Notes under the pieces: model-generated
Database searches by the model: none
The model's input: only the letters and a program-made list of their open reading frames with translations
What the model was told of the DNA's origin: nothing
Translations under genes and position numbers: made by a program
NCBI GenBank assembly: GCA_032622095.1
Contig: CP136067.1
Span: forward strand, 82,424,705-82,488,704
Reading direction: 5' to 3'
DNA length: 64,000 nt
Source: Siphonodentalium dalli
Taxonomy: Eukaryota; Mollusca; Scaphopoda; Gadilida; Siphonodentaliidae
Shown: positions 11,801 through 26,800 of the stretch, one piece after another
Position numbering within the stretch: the stretch's first letter is position 1
Layout: each line of letters opens with the position of its first letter

Positions 11801-14800
11801 CATTTTAATTCTGCTTTTACCAACTTAAAACTGTTTGCACACTTTACAATTCCAGAAGATGATCAAAATGCATTTGGGAAAATTAGAGCAATGTGGAATA
11901 AAGAAACAGATGATTTCAGTGTGTAATGACATCATATGGATGCCGCCGCTGGTATCAATTAAGAATGGAATAATAGCAATTTTATTTGCTCAAAATGAAA
12001 AGAGCAATGGATATGCTATTTATTTTACAGTCCTTTTGTGCTATTTCACTGAAAATCTTAAAAATATCTATTTCAGGGCAAGTACATGGATATTGAGTTT
12101 GACTACAAAGGAGATCCTATGGGTGGCGTTATAACAAATTGTAAGTCAGTCGATCATTTATGGGATAACAGTGTTGTGTTTCATGATTTTCTATGGCAGG
12201 CTGCTGATTTTACTGTTGCAAATTAAGATGTTTTGCAATGCTGTAGTGGAGCCGAAAAACGGGTATTTGCAACAGTATAAAACCAACGGTCTACCACTGA
12301 AAATCACAAAACGCAACACAGGTATCTCCATTCTAATTGTCACAATTATCAATAAATTGAAGTGCAAATGTCACTTTATCAGCAACATCTGCAAGTGAAT
12401 TCCACCTTCGCTCCAATTTCAATAAATTCACAAAAACATTGTTATGTCATTAATTATTTCTTATCAGCATTCCCTGGCTAACATGGGCTACAGAAATGCC
12501 CTAAATAATCGACTCCTTAACCATAGCAGAATTATGGGCAACTTTTTAGGATTTAGTCGGAAATATGGCTTGTTGCCATTTATCCGAAAGCTCTCACTGA
12601 GAGCTTTCCGATGAATGGCAACAAGCCATATTTCCGACTAAATCCTGAAAAGTTGCCCATAATTCTTCTGTGGTCAAGGAGTCGATTATTCAGGGCATTA
12701 CTGTACATGACCATAATAAATAGACATTGGAATAGCCATACATGTTAACATTCCCGATTTAGGTGGGGGTCGTTCCAATTTCAACCTTATCTCCTGCCTT
12801 CCCTTTTGGGGGAAAAAGTTTCTCCCAAATTCAGCAGACAATGAAGCTAACTTCATACAATAGAAGTCATACATATGTAATCTGCCATAATACTATCGTA
12901 ATGAAAACGAGCTTTCTAATTAGCCTTGGGCATTTAATAGCCACTGGGATAATTAACCCTTTCATGAGGGGAGCTGCGCTGGTGCAGCATTAAAGGACCT
13001 GTGCCAGAGCATTCTCTTATATATGTGTGTCTCCCACAGGGAGCCTCACATATATAAGAGAATGCACTGGCTTACAAGGTCAAGGTAAATATTGTTACGC
13101 CAAGGTATTCTCTTATATATGCGAGGCTCCCTATGGGAGACTCGCATATATAAGAGAATGCATTGGCACAGTGTTTTCGCAAAATTTCAAGAAGCTCCAT
13201 CCATGGAAGTGTTAATAGTCACTGTTCAAACATAATTTATAATATACCTCTTATTCTATTAAATTAGCATGGACCCAAAGAAACCATATAGTACTGTTTT
13301 ACTGACCACAGCATCATATTCACCCAGCAAGAAACATAATTATTTGATCCAGAGTTATAAAAACACATGACAACATCTCAAAAGCCATATAATATCAGAG
13401 CGAACCAACTGGAATATTATGTAACCAGTAGCATGTGCTTTTGTGAAGAATGTGGTGGTGTCAAAGACCATCTCCTCCTGGATGTATGTTTGGTTTTTAA
13501 TGCCAAGATGTTGCAATAATTCCCTTTCAAAGAAGTGTTCGTTATTTGTAGTTAAGGGGTTCCCACGCCTGAGTTACATCAGGAGGTTGAAAGTTTAGAC
13601 AGACCTACACAGAAAACTACTTAATTGATAAGCTAGTACACCAACTAAAGGAATCTATGCTATCTGAATATCACATCAAACATATCATATAACAATAAAA
13701 ATGTCAAAGAGATGACTTTAATTATATTTTTTGAGGTTAATTTGTGAAGAGCATTTTCAACCAGTATAAAAAATTATTGGAAATGAATAACTGCCATAAA
13801 AAGTACATGATCTGAACTAGTAAAATGCTTGAATGACAATTTAATAGATAGTCCAGTGAATTTACCCAGAATATTGCTTCAAGACTGTTAAAAGAATGTT
13901 AGTGTGTGCTAGAAAATTGTAAGCATCCATTTTGCCAGAACTAATATAAACCTTTATGCTGAGATGAGTTTTAGGTCATATACATACCCTAGCTGACCAG
14001 CTATCTCTACTGTGGCCTATTTTTAGTTGATTGCTCCCTGCTTCAGTGATTAGCATGCATACCAACATTTGAGCTGGTTCTTGAATGTAACAGTTCGTGC
14101 AAAATGGATTCTTACAATTTTCCGGCACATACTAACATTCACCATCACCATCTTGGAACTTAAATCTGTGTCTAGGTCTCCCATAGCACTGAGATGAGGC
14201 CATGCAGAATGAGGTCCCAGAGGATGAGTTTGGTGAAGCTAGCCTGTTGTGCAGTGTAACATTACTAAATTCACCCACTGGGGACCTCATTCTCCAAATG
14301 TCCAGCACCTGAAGCCAGATTGATTTATTGAATTTTCGTAATAAAATGTGTTGACTTTTTAAGTAATTATTATACATGTATCACTCAAATAATAATTGTT
14401 TCATCTTCTCGTTTCATATTGAACAATAAAACAGATCTTCTTGAAAAGGTAAGCTATGCAATAAGTTTATTGTTCTTGAAAGTGCAATGATTTTGTAACA
14501 TCATCAGCATTATCAGTTCTAGATTGAAACCATAAATTTTGTTCTTAGATCCAAATATAGCATCACTTTAAAAAATAAACACTAACTCGGTGGAATACTT
14601 CATATTAGGTTGCTGGTCAGTAGTGGCAATTTGGTAGAAACAGAGAAATTACTTGGCTACATTTTGTTTTTTTTATGATATTAGTTACAGTGTATGCAAC
14701 AGAAGTGGTCCAAATGAAGCTGGAAAGGTCAACTTTTGATATTCACCATTATTGTGACTGCGTCTTTGATTCCAATATAATTACAACTACTTTCGCTTTG

Positions 14801-17800
14801 ACTAAAATGCGTGCATTTGATTGGTCAAGGCCCTTAGATACGCTTGGTAGCGACAATATCTATCAGTGGAGGGAAGTGTCATTTCCCGCATCACTGGGGG
14901 TAGTGATACCTTAAAAAGTTTGCAAACCAAGTCGAATATCCATGGGGCGAATTTACCCGGAATTTTATTTTGTCCACCAATCAAATCGCAAGAAATCACT
15001 TCCGTTTCTAGTGGTAACACAAGACGCCAAATCTCAGCGAAAAATGATCGCCGATTAAACAGCAAAATAGTACATTAATTTATTTGGGGATAAAAGAATG
15101 TATTACATAACTATTCCACCATTAGTATTAGCATTTATCCAGCTTCGTGCCAATACTAATATGACATGGCAGTGGTCATGAGAGCATAGAATGCACATTT
15201 GTAGCGATTGTTTACTTTTCGAGTCGCCGGAGACCACATTTATTCGATGGCAAAGTTTGGGAACACCGCTTCGGAATTGCTATCGAATCGGATTGCCTTT
15301 ATGACAATACATGTTCTAGAATCGTTTTAAATAAGTGAAATTTACACCAGCAAGTACAGTTTAATAGTTTACGGGTGTGGTCTCTTGCTTTTGTGTAGTT
15401 GGAATGTCGGAAACAGCGATCGAATTGTGTGTGTTCATCTCGAACTTCCGGTCGGTCGCCCAATTTATTCTCGACCCAAATTCCCATTTCGGTTAAAAGA
15501 GCAGCTGAGTCCAGACACAAATATCACTTGGGTAGTTTTACCATTTTAGTGTTTTTAATATAGTTTCTTTAAAAAGAACTTGTTTAATCACCAACTAATA
15601 TGGGGATTGTCGTAATTATAAGCAATCAACGTCGTTTTCGATGCATCTGTCGGCGTATAGAAGTGTCGGATGCCGAACTACATACTTTGTATAATTTCGC
15701 TTCGCGAAATTATACAGTATGTAATTCGGCATCCGACACTTCTATACGCCGACAGATGCATCGAAAACGACGTTGATTGCATATTTCTTTCAAGTTTTTG
15801 TTTTTGACCAATATCGGATCACAAGTTTATATTTGTTATATTTTTAAATTCTAGAACAAATTATTCATGCTAGTTTTGCATTTTTTTTTATTTTGATAAT
15901 TTTAAAGAATATTTCTAAGAGAAAAGTAATGTTAACAAATGGATGACTAGTTTGAAAACAGTGTTTTTTAAACTCTTCATAAAAGTCAGAATAACGTGGC
16001 CTCTGCAGAAAACCAAATAATAGACCCTCTTGTGAAAACTACAAACAATATTTTGGAAAGCACAAACCTACTAGATTGAAAACACAATATATCATGGAGG
16101 GAATCATGTGGTTTCGAGTTGATGAGTATCACACATTCAAAATGGTCAAGGAAAAAAAAAGATAATAAACTAGGATAATGATATAATACATTGTATTTTG
16201 GCAGCTACGAGCATATGCTATACTATTTTTTTTTAAAGCTGATACCTTATTTGTGTCCAAACTCACCGTTGTTTGCTCTAACATTCTGACCAAAGTTGTC
16301 AGTCGAAGGATTCTCCTAAATGTATGGACTGGTGTATTCCACAAACTTCTGGCTGGTAACTTTGGTCGGAATGTTACAGAAAATTACTGATTTTTTCCGA
16401 ACAAATAAGCTATCAACTTGTTTTTAAAATAAACTAGCATATGTTTGTAACAGTCAAAATACTATGCTTTGTGTCAGTTCCTCATATATTATGTTTTTGT
16501 GCATTTTCACTTGCCTCAGCCATTTTTAACCCTTTACCCAACAGAAGGGCCCTGTGCCAATGCATTCTCTTATATATGCGAGTCGACCATAGGTCGCCTC
16601 GCATATATAAGAGATTGCATTGGCTTAACACATTAAAAATTATAAAATTGTTAAAGAATGTAAGAAAAAATGGTAAAAAGTGTTAAAAAAAGATTTGTTT
16701 TAGGCCAATGCATTCTCTTATATATGCGAGGCGACCTATGGTCGACTCGCATATATAAGAGAATGCATTGGCACAGGGCATAACTGTAACCATCACAATG
16801 TGGTCAATGAGCCGGTTCCAATGATATCCATATTTGTATGGTTCTATTGAGACAGACCGAAGATATTTTAGGCTGTTGAAGCTTTATTTGGCCGGTTTTG
16901 GCCGGTTTGTTGGGTAAAGGGTTAATGCATGGTTCTCACCAACCCCAAAACCTTGTGATTCCCCACATAGTAGTAGCGGCATACAAAAGAAAGTAATTGG
17001 GAAGGCTGGGACTAGCTTGAAATATAATATTATTGGACATGAGCTTAAAGATCACAAAAGACTTCCAATATTGTCATAAATAGCAAATCTATAGAATCAA
17101 TTTCCTTTATAAAGTGTGTCAGTCTGTAATACACTTAGCTTCATGAAATTCATTCGTCTGATGCCCTATATAATTGATCATTTAGCTCTCTGAAATCATA
17201 CTTGTCCCAAATTCTAGCAGATCAATAAAGTGATGAATGGATGTGTGTGTTACCCATCTAAGTCAACAATTCCCCGACAGTTCATTCATACATTCTTATG
17301 GATAGCTGTTTGCCCAAATTTATCTGAGTGCTGATTGGACTTGATATTCCAGCTTATACATGTACCACAGCAGGTCTATAAGATAATAGAAGAGTTTGTT
17401 TGACAGTATATGGCCATACTGTTTGTGTACTTTGTTGTACTTACTCCAGAATGATTGATGAGCATGAATACTTCTTTGATAAAGGGACATCATGCCTTTA
17501 AAGTGGATTCATCCGAATTAACGTAAATTTTTATAAAAGTCTGTAAAACAACTATCATTACAAGCACATGTTAAAATAAATTAATATTTTTCTTATTTTC
17601 ATTAATAGCTCTCGAATAACGAGATTTCTCATATTGAAACTATTGTTATTTATATATTACTGTTACAGCTGCATTGTCGATCAAAGTCCAATTAGTTCAA
17701 TAACATACCAAAGTTTAATCAAAACTTGACATTAAACATTGAAAAAAGTCAAATCATTGAAAATTATTCTGAAAATAATATTCAGACTAAAATATTTGAA

Positions 17801-20800
17801 CTTACTACACAATTAGGGATGCTTGGTGATAAAATAAGTGTAACAGATTTGTTTACATAACACTGGTTTCAACAATTTGATCATAAATTTGTGCTATTTT
17901 CTTTTAATTTCTGGGTCATAAATTCATTCTTTTTATGTTTACCCATACCATAGTATGGTTGTCCGGATTGACCACTCGTCATCCATCCATCTGTCCGTCC
18001 GTCCGTCCATCCATCATTCTGTCTGTCCGTAGACACTTTACGCATGGTGCGATAACTCAAATATTTTCTATCTGATCGGAACCATATTTTGTATATGAAT
18101 TTCTCAGCACGAAAGACAGATCAAGTTCGAATATGGGTTAACACCATTATAACTGCCAAGGGTACCCCGAGTCACCACACCAAATTTGGTTTAAATCGGT
18201 CAAAAATCTTGTGTTACGTACTGGTAAATTTGTTTGGAGTAACATTAAATCCAATTCACCAATTCCATCCCATGCCTTTGGACTACTTGGCTATTGATTA
18301 GGCTATATTATTTTCTGATGTCTCTTATGCCAATGTGCAGATAAATCTGATAAAGAAAGCTATGGTATCTAATTTAAAATAAAGATTCAACAATACACAT
18401 CACATGATATTAACAGTAGACTGGGACATCTGTGCTGCCTTGCACAGCTGAAGATATCACTCTACAGATTGTCTAAGGTCATTATAAATTTTATTGGTAT
18501 AATTGAGATATCAGCTTTCAACATAAACAATTCCTTTGATTTGTTGACAGCTCTGCTATATAATTGATATTAATGGGTCAGCAGTGAGGTGGCTTATCTT
18601 GATCTATATTGTTGGTAGAATTTGATACATTATCATGGTAAACTTAAATTGGACTCTCTTAACCCAAGTATTCCATGTCCAGGTCACCTTTCACATTTAA
18701 CCCAAGGCTGTGGTGGTGCAGCATTACAGATCCTGTACCAGTGCATTCTCTTATATAAATGCGAGTGACCCATAAATTCCAATAATCTGTGTTATGTACA
18801 TTTGTCTATAATAGTACATAACAGTATACTCTATAATTCAACAGCAAAACTCTCATTTATGATTCCAATCATAGCAATTTACTATCGCTAAGGGATGGGG
18901 TAACATTTGCTGATCGTGATCGGCCTCTCGTTTCTTTTAATTTTCGTGAGATCTCTCATTAAATTGCGACCAAACATAAAATTAGAACAGTATAATATCT
19001 GCTGTGAAAGAAAACACTTTTAGGCGATGACTATATGACATTATATATGCGCAGTAACATGATATTGCCATAAAACTACCATAAGCGACACAAATGTTGT
19101 TCCATCTGTCAAGTTGCCAACCATAAAACGACGTAAATGTCCTTCTCATACTTTCCCGATTTAGGCAGGAGTCTTCGTTATTTCCGACCCATCTCCCGCC
19201 CTCCCGATTGGAAACAGTTTCTCATGAATTCTGTAACAATGAAAGACCAAGCTTCCTCAGTGCATTCATCTAACTTCATACAATAGAAGTAACACAAATT
19301 TGACTGTCATTATACGGTCTCAATGGAAACAAGCTGTGTAATTAGCCTTGGGTCATAACCTCTTCGCTGCTATGACGTCCGTAACTATTACGGACGTAAA
19401 AGTGCATGTCGTGTGCTATATGGTTCGTATGTACTACGGACCTACTTCAGCACACTAGCAGTAGGCCATTAATCATAACTGGAACTCAGAGATTGGTGAA
19501 TCGGAATATCTGTATCTCAAAGTTTCAAACAGTGTATGATGTTCATGATAGTGAACGCTAATAGCCTTTCAACTGAGTCAGTTTTGTGTTCTTGTGATAT
19601 TCCCGTTATATTTTTCCACTGGAAAATCGCAATAACGTCAACATCCCAGCATACGATGTCATAAAGTAATTTAGCAGCCAAGAGGTTAATGGCCAACCAA
19701 CTATCCAAACATAGCTTATCTTGTAACGCCTCTTATTCAATTAAAGAATCTATGTAGTTTTACTGACCATAGCATAATATTCACCCAGCAAGAAATGGAT
19801 ATATATATTTCACCCATAGAGGGTATAGCTGTAAAAAGACATGACAACATCTCAAATGTCCGTATAACAACAGAGCGATCAATTCGCTGGAATATGACAT
19901 CATCAGTAGCACGGCAAAGAATGTACCTTAGTGGTGTCAAAGACCATATCTTCCTGGATATAGTCCTTAAAGTGATGTGAAACACTCCGGTAGGGTGATA
20001 ACATATAAATGGAGAATAATCTTGTTCAAAGTAGTAATTTTTACAAATATTATATCCGAATTGACAATACATACCGCCATTCTGATATATTAATTAAATG
20101 CAGTGACTCTCGGTGACGAAATTGTTTTCGTTAGTTTATCGCCGATAGATGCGTCCCGAATCGAGTAGTAAATATTTACAATTGAGCGTAGTTCAGACGA
20201 TGTTTTCTATGGAGTTGTATGGTCGATTTGCTTCAGATTTTCGGCAATGTTAGTAGAATGCTACAATGCTCCAGTTGGCATAGCGCCTGGATACTAACTG
20301 ATCAGTTTCACTCACCCGAACAAGTACATCATATGTCTTTAATTAAACTTAGTGTTTTTAATGCTAAGACAATAATTCCCTTTCAAAGAACTTGCGTTTG
20401 TGATTTGAAGTTAATGAATCTCAAGTTGAGTCTTTCTTCACTTCATTACACGACTATTCAAAGTAAGCATGGACAAAATAAACAATCAGTTTGCGAGCGG
20501 TAAACCAAACAAACAAATGAACTTATTTTGCGTGAAATTTAAGCTTTATTGCTAAACTGTTAAATTTTAAAGTTTTGTTATGCTATATGTAGTTCAGTCA
20601 TGAACGTTGTGCATACCCTGGAAGCAGCAATCTGCGAAAGTTGTCATGTTGACCTATGCTACATGGTATTATTGAGTTTAAAGTGGGTAAAATTAGAAAG
20701 TTTATACTAGTACATGTAACTATGAAAAATCTCCCGAATTTGAACTAGATTTCCCGTATTCTGAAGTTCAATCTCCCAAAATCGGTTTGCCAGAAGTTAA

Positions 20801-23800
20801 CATCTATGGTCGTTCTATCTGCCAAAAGATTAACATATAAAGTTTATTCTTTCTTTACTTATAGAGCCGAGTAGCAGGTCAGAGTAATGGAGAAAGGAAT
20901 TTCCATATTTTTTACCAACTGCTGCATGGTGCTGATTCAGAACTGCTGAGTAAGTCGATTGTTGATGAAATATACAGAGAACTGCAATCATATCTTACTG
21001 ACGATCAATCTTTGACCCAATTGCAATGGCATATGTAGAATGCTAGGTATTAAAGTTTAACCGTTTATTGACGGGAGCTGTGCTGGTGCAGAATTAAAGA
21101 TCCTGTGCCAGTGCATTCTCTTATATATGTGAGTCTCCCATTGGGAGCATCACATATATAAGAGAATGCACTGGCTTACAAGGTTAAGGTAAATATTGTT
21201 AAGCCAATGTATTCTCTTATATATGTGAGGCTCCATATGGGCGACTCACATATATAGGAGAATGCATTGGCAGAGGATTTTTGCAAACTTTCAGAAAGCT
21301 TCAGTCATGGTAGGGTTAAAGTGGAACAAATTGTCTGAAGATCTGAAGTGTGTTCTCGTTCTAGAATTCAGAAGACTCAAAAGAAATATTGTAGAGTGGC
21401 CTTTTTTTTGTAGTTAACACTAAATCTGCTCCAATTGCCACAGTGCTTTATTCCTCAACAAAACACAGCAGACCTACGCTCATTTCTTATAATCATTTAG
21501 ATTTTTGCTGATTTATTCCCATAGAATCAACTGATATAATTTGTATTGCTTTTTTATGTTTACCCATACCATGTATGGTAAACATAGTGTCGTTGTCCGG
21601 ATTGACCACTCGTCGTTCGTCCGTCCGTCCCTCCGTCCGTACGTAGACACTTCACGTGTAATGCGATAACTCAAACATTTTCTATCCAATCAGAAGCAAA
21701 TTTTGTATATGTGTATCTACTTAGAATTCACACATTCTGCCATAACTCAAACATTTTTTATCTTATTGGAACAAAATTTGGTATGTGATACAGATCTAGT
21801 TCGAATATGGGTTTGATCTGATTTATTTTAAAGGAGTTATGACCCTTTTTGGAGAAAAAAAATTGAAAAAAAAATCGATTTTAAATTTTTTTTATTTTTA
21901 ACTTTTATAATAATAATAAAAAAAATGTCATTGACATTGTCATTTGTTTTCATTTAGATATTGATGATTATGATACAAGTTGATAAAAAGATTTCCAATG
22001 TGTCCCTTTAATTTTTTTAAATAATTAAAAACAATTATAACCATTATAACTCTGCCAAGGGTACCCCGAATCACCACACCAAATTTGATTAAATCGGTCC
22101 AAAATCTTGTGTTATGTACTGGTAAATCTGTTTGGAGCAACATTAAATCCAATTCACCAATTGCATTTGGACTACTTAGCTATTGATAAAGCTATATTAT
22201 TTTCTGATGTCTCTTATGCCAATGTGCAAATAATCTGATAAAGAAGCCTGTGGTATCTAATTTAAAATAAAGATTCAACAATAAACATCACATGATATTA
22301 ACAGTAGACTTGGACATCTGTGCTGCAGAGTTATATCTTCAGATGGTCTGATATCATTATAATTGTTATTGGTTTAATAGAGGTCAGTGTTCAACATAAA
22401 CAATTCCTGTGATTTTTTGACAGCTGTGCTATATAATTGATATTAATGGGTCAGTGGTGAGGATGCTTATCTGTATACTAGGACACATTATTATTGTTAA
22501 CTTAAATTGGACTCTCTTAACCCAAGTATTCCATGTCCAGGGCACACCTACACATTTAACCGACGGACTTGCTGGCTGTGGCGGTTTAGCATTACAGATT
22601 CTGTACCAGTGCATTCTCTTATATAAATGCCAGTGACCCATAAATTCCAATAATTTGTGTTATGTACATTTGTCTATAATAGTACATAACAGTATACTCT
22701 ATAATTCAACACCAAAACTCTCATTTATCCGATCATATTAAATTTTTATCGCCAAGGGATGGGTTAACATCTGCCGATCGTGATCGGCCTCTCGTTGAAA
22801 TTTGTCATAAGTTAGCCCAATATTAACTTGATTTCTCTTATCGATCAATTTCACCACATTCCATTAAGTGTTTTTGGTGTGTTTTATAGAGGTATGAAAC
22901 ACATGAACCAATTGGCAACTGATCAGTCAGCGAACAGGATGTAGTGTAAAATGAATGGAGGATAACATTTTCTTTACTAAATGGATTCTCCCACTCAAAT
23001 ATAAATGTATACATTGGAATGGTCTGTTATTCATTTGGCAGAATAACCAGGACATATAGTAATGACCCTTGCGCATGTGTGCATCATTCCGGGACTTTGT
23101 CTGAGCTTGTATTCTGTCATTTTCTGGTCAATTTAAAAAAAAACTTGGCACATATATCAACCAGCATGGGAACCTGCGCACCTGCAATTTTGAGTTCAGT
23201 CAGAGTCATTTTGGTGGAGTTATTATCATTTTCGACATAGAATCGTACTTCCTGGGATGCATCTTTTGTTCAAGTCGCATTCCGTCATTTTCCAGTCAAT
23301 TTTTGTAAGACTTGGCACAGATGTCAACCAGCATGGGAACCTGCGCATCTGCGATTTTAAGTTCAGTCGGAGTCATTTTGGTGGAGTTATTGCCATTTTT
23401 CGACATAGAAATGTTTTGTTTTTTGATTAGAGCTATTAACCCTTTCTCCACACATTGAAGATGTGCAACATATATTGCTGTATTCTATTCCTATATCTTC
23501 AAACGTGCCATCTTTGTCATGTGACATTTTGGTCAGCGACCTTTTATTATTATTCACAGAATCCTTGAAACTCCTGAATGAAACAAGCAGTTATAACTAT
23601 CTCCGTGGCAGTTTCTGTGATACTGATACTGTTGTCGTCGACAAAGACAACTTCCAGAATGTGCGTCGAGGGATGGAAGTGATTGGGTTCAGTGCAGATG
23701 AAATGGACTTGGTTTTCAAACTGTTGGGCAGCATTCTCAATCTGGGAAATGTGGAATTTGAATACAAGGACAACAGTGATGGAACGGATGGATGTAGTCT

Positions 23801-26800
23801 GTGTTCCCAACAAGGTAATATTATTCATACGCTACTGAAAATTTATATATTTATGTCTTAATATAAATTACTTTCTTATAGTTCACCTCTTGTAAGAACA
23901 CACATAATTTATTGAACAGAAAGATGGCGAAGACACAAACATAAGGAAAGCAAGATAACTACCCTCACCACCTCTTGCTGATTAGCTTCTTTAAGATATC
24001 ACTTAACGTTGAACAATTCTATAGAGAGACCAATATGATAATTTGATATTATGTGCTGACCAGACCAACTGGCGATGGTCCGCACAGATATCCCAGCCAT
24101 GTGTTATCAGATCTGAATGATATTTGATGAGAAAAAGAGGGGCAAATGACTTTCGAGTTTTCCATTCTAGAGTTATCCTTCTTTGTTTATCTGCAAATCT
24201 TGTTCTTTTTGCACATATATCTCAGCCATGTGTTATCAGATCTAAATGAAATTTGGTGCTTTGTCATCATGACTGCCTTCAAAAGAGAGGCAAATGATCT
24301 TTGCGTTTTCCATTCTAGAGTTCTCCTTCTTTCATTATCTTAAAATGTTAGCTTTTTGTCAATGCAAATATCTCAGCCATGGGTTATCGGATCTGAATGA
24401 TATTTGGTTTGTAGGTTCCAACAGAGGGACAAATGATGTTGTTCACATTTTCCATTCTAGAGTTATCCTCCTTTGTTTATCTGGAAATGTTGATTTTTCA
24501 TCCATGCAGATATATCAGCCATGGGTTATCGGGCATGAATGAATTTTAATTTGGAGGCTCATCATCATGACTGCTTTCAAAAGAGTGCCGAATGATTTTG
24601 TTGAAATTTTCCATTCTAGAGTTATGCTTCCTTGTTTAATTTAAATTTGGGTTCCATCCTGTCAATGCTTCAATTTTGCACTGTGTGGGTATGCCAGCAC
24701 CCGAGATGCAGTTTCTTGTTGCAGTTGACTTAAGGTAGTATTCTCTGATATTGACAGAGTGTTGAGCTTATAAACAACATTATCACTCTGTGAGTCGGTA
24801 GAACATAAATAAACTCCAAGCCATTGATTTGACCGTCAGTCCACCACAATAACTTATAATATTATCCATCCCATAACTAACACTATTTCTGGTTGGGCAA
24901 AAGCCGTCACATGATATCCAGGAAAAAGTCATATTGGACTCCCGAAAGTCATATTGGACTCCCAACAGTCATAATAATGAACTTACTATTATAAAAATTA
25001 TTGGGACTCCAGGTGACGTCATTTGGTAAAACATACAGATGGATAACGAAAATGTCATTATACAATGTTGTGTACAGTATGTGTTTTCTTGTACTCGTTG
25101 TCGTGAAAAGTCGTATTGGACATGACACTATGCGTCTCGTACAATATTACTTTTCATCACAACATGGACTCGTACATGAAAAACACATAATGTACACATT
25201 GTATAATAACTTTAAAATATTGAATCCTGGCGAATGGAAGATAAACGATAAGGTAACACTATCATTGAGTTAATCAGGACATTATGGGGAGGATGAATTG
25301 CCAGTGCATTGATATACAGTAATGCTCTAAGTAATCGACTCCTTAACCACAGCAGAATTATGGGTAGCTTTTCAGGATTTAGTCGGAAATATGACTTGTT
25401 GCCATTCATCGGAAAGCTCTCCCCATCAGTCTCTTTAATAAACTAGCGATAATCTTATCCAATTTACGTCTCTAGATTTCCTATCCTGATCCTATTACTA
25501 GAATGTCAAGGCTTTCCCAATATGATGTCATAAATTATTTCCAAATATGGAGCGCATGCTTGGTGTTGTGAATGTTGGTGTGAATCGTAGTATTCAATAA
25601 AAACTACAGGATGCGAACAAATAATCAGTAACATATATCAGTGGCTGATCAAAACTGGGAACAAATAATCAATATAACAATAACATGATTTTTGAGGGCA
25701 TTATGGTTTCTTAACAGCCCGATAGGAATGATTAACAGCCAGAGGGCCGCTAATAGGCACGAGGGCTGTTAATCATTCCGGGAGGGCCGTTAAGAAACCA
25801 TAATGCCCGAAAAATATCATGTTATTAATATTATTTCCACACACTATCATTATGTAAGTGTCGTACCCCGGCAAGTTCAAATATTTCACAACATCTCTGA
25901 ATTAACACAATTTAATCAAAATATGGGCGCGGATATAATATGCCTGTGAATTGCTGCCCGTAAACATGTCAAAGTGCTCGGTGTGAGAGAACCGCCGGAT
26001 TTCTTCGGTTTAACTTCTGCATAAAATTTTCTCAACAGGTCATTTAGACTATCTGTTGATATCGACGAGAAATCACAACTTTTGCTTCTTTTTTTCAAGC
26101 CAGTCTTCGAAGCGTCTCACTCCGTAAATTGTCGATCGAGATGTGCTATCCGGTCTAGCACTATTTTCAAGAAAATTTAGTTGATTTTCGTCTAATTCAC
26201 TGGATTAAGACATTTTTTTAATTTACACAAATACGCATGGATTGTCTGGTTTGTGTGCAAACAATTATCACGTGATCAAAACAAAAATCACGTGACCAAA
26301 ATACATCGAAATTAGGCAAAATATCACCGGCATCTGAGACCAAATAACTCGCGTAATAATGCTTAAAGGAATACGGTCCTGAAAAAACAATATTATTTTC
26401 TTTCAATATACCGATAATATATATATAAAATGTCCATTGGGCGCATATAATCTAATATTCGGCCGCCAATCATTATTTTTATAACGATTAAAAAAAATTC
26501 CGAAGTTAGCCGAAGATTTTGTTGTAGACGAAGTCACGTGATCATCAGCCCGATCACGTGATTGTCACATGTAAACAGAAGCATAGCACGTGATCGATCA
26601 CGTGGTAACTCATTGACAACGCATAGATACGCGACGGCGGTATTTTAAGTTTGCATGTAGTCGATCGCGGCCTTTGAAGATTGTCGCGTTCATCACACTG
26701 CGAATGCAAAACGTCGCCGAAAACATCGCCTTTCTCGTAATTAAATGTCTTTATCGTGTTATTATTACTATTATTATATGTATCGCGATGTGTTGTTACT

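Noticed and set aside
19737-20072. A 111-codon open frame on the minus strand
   Set aside because: It spans the junction of two different repeats (backbone and the 19970 insert), so it is a chance frame.
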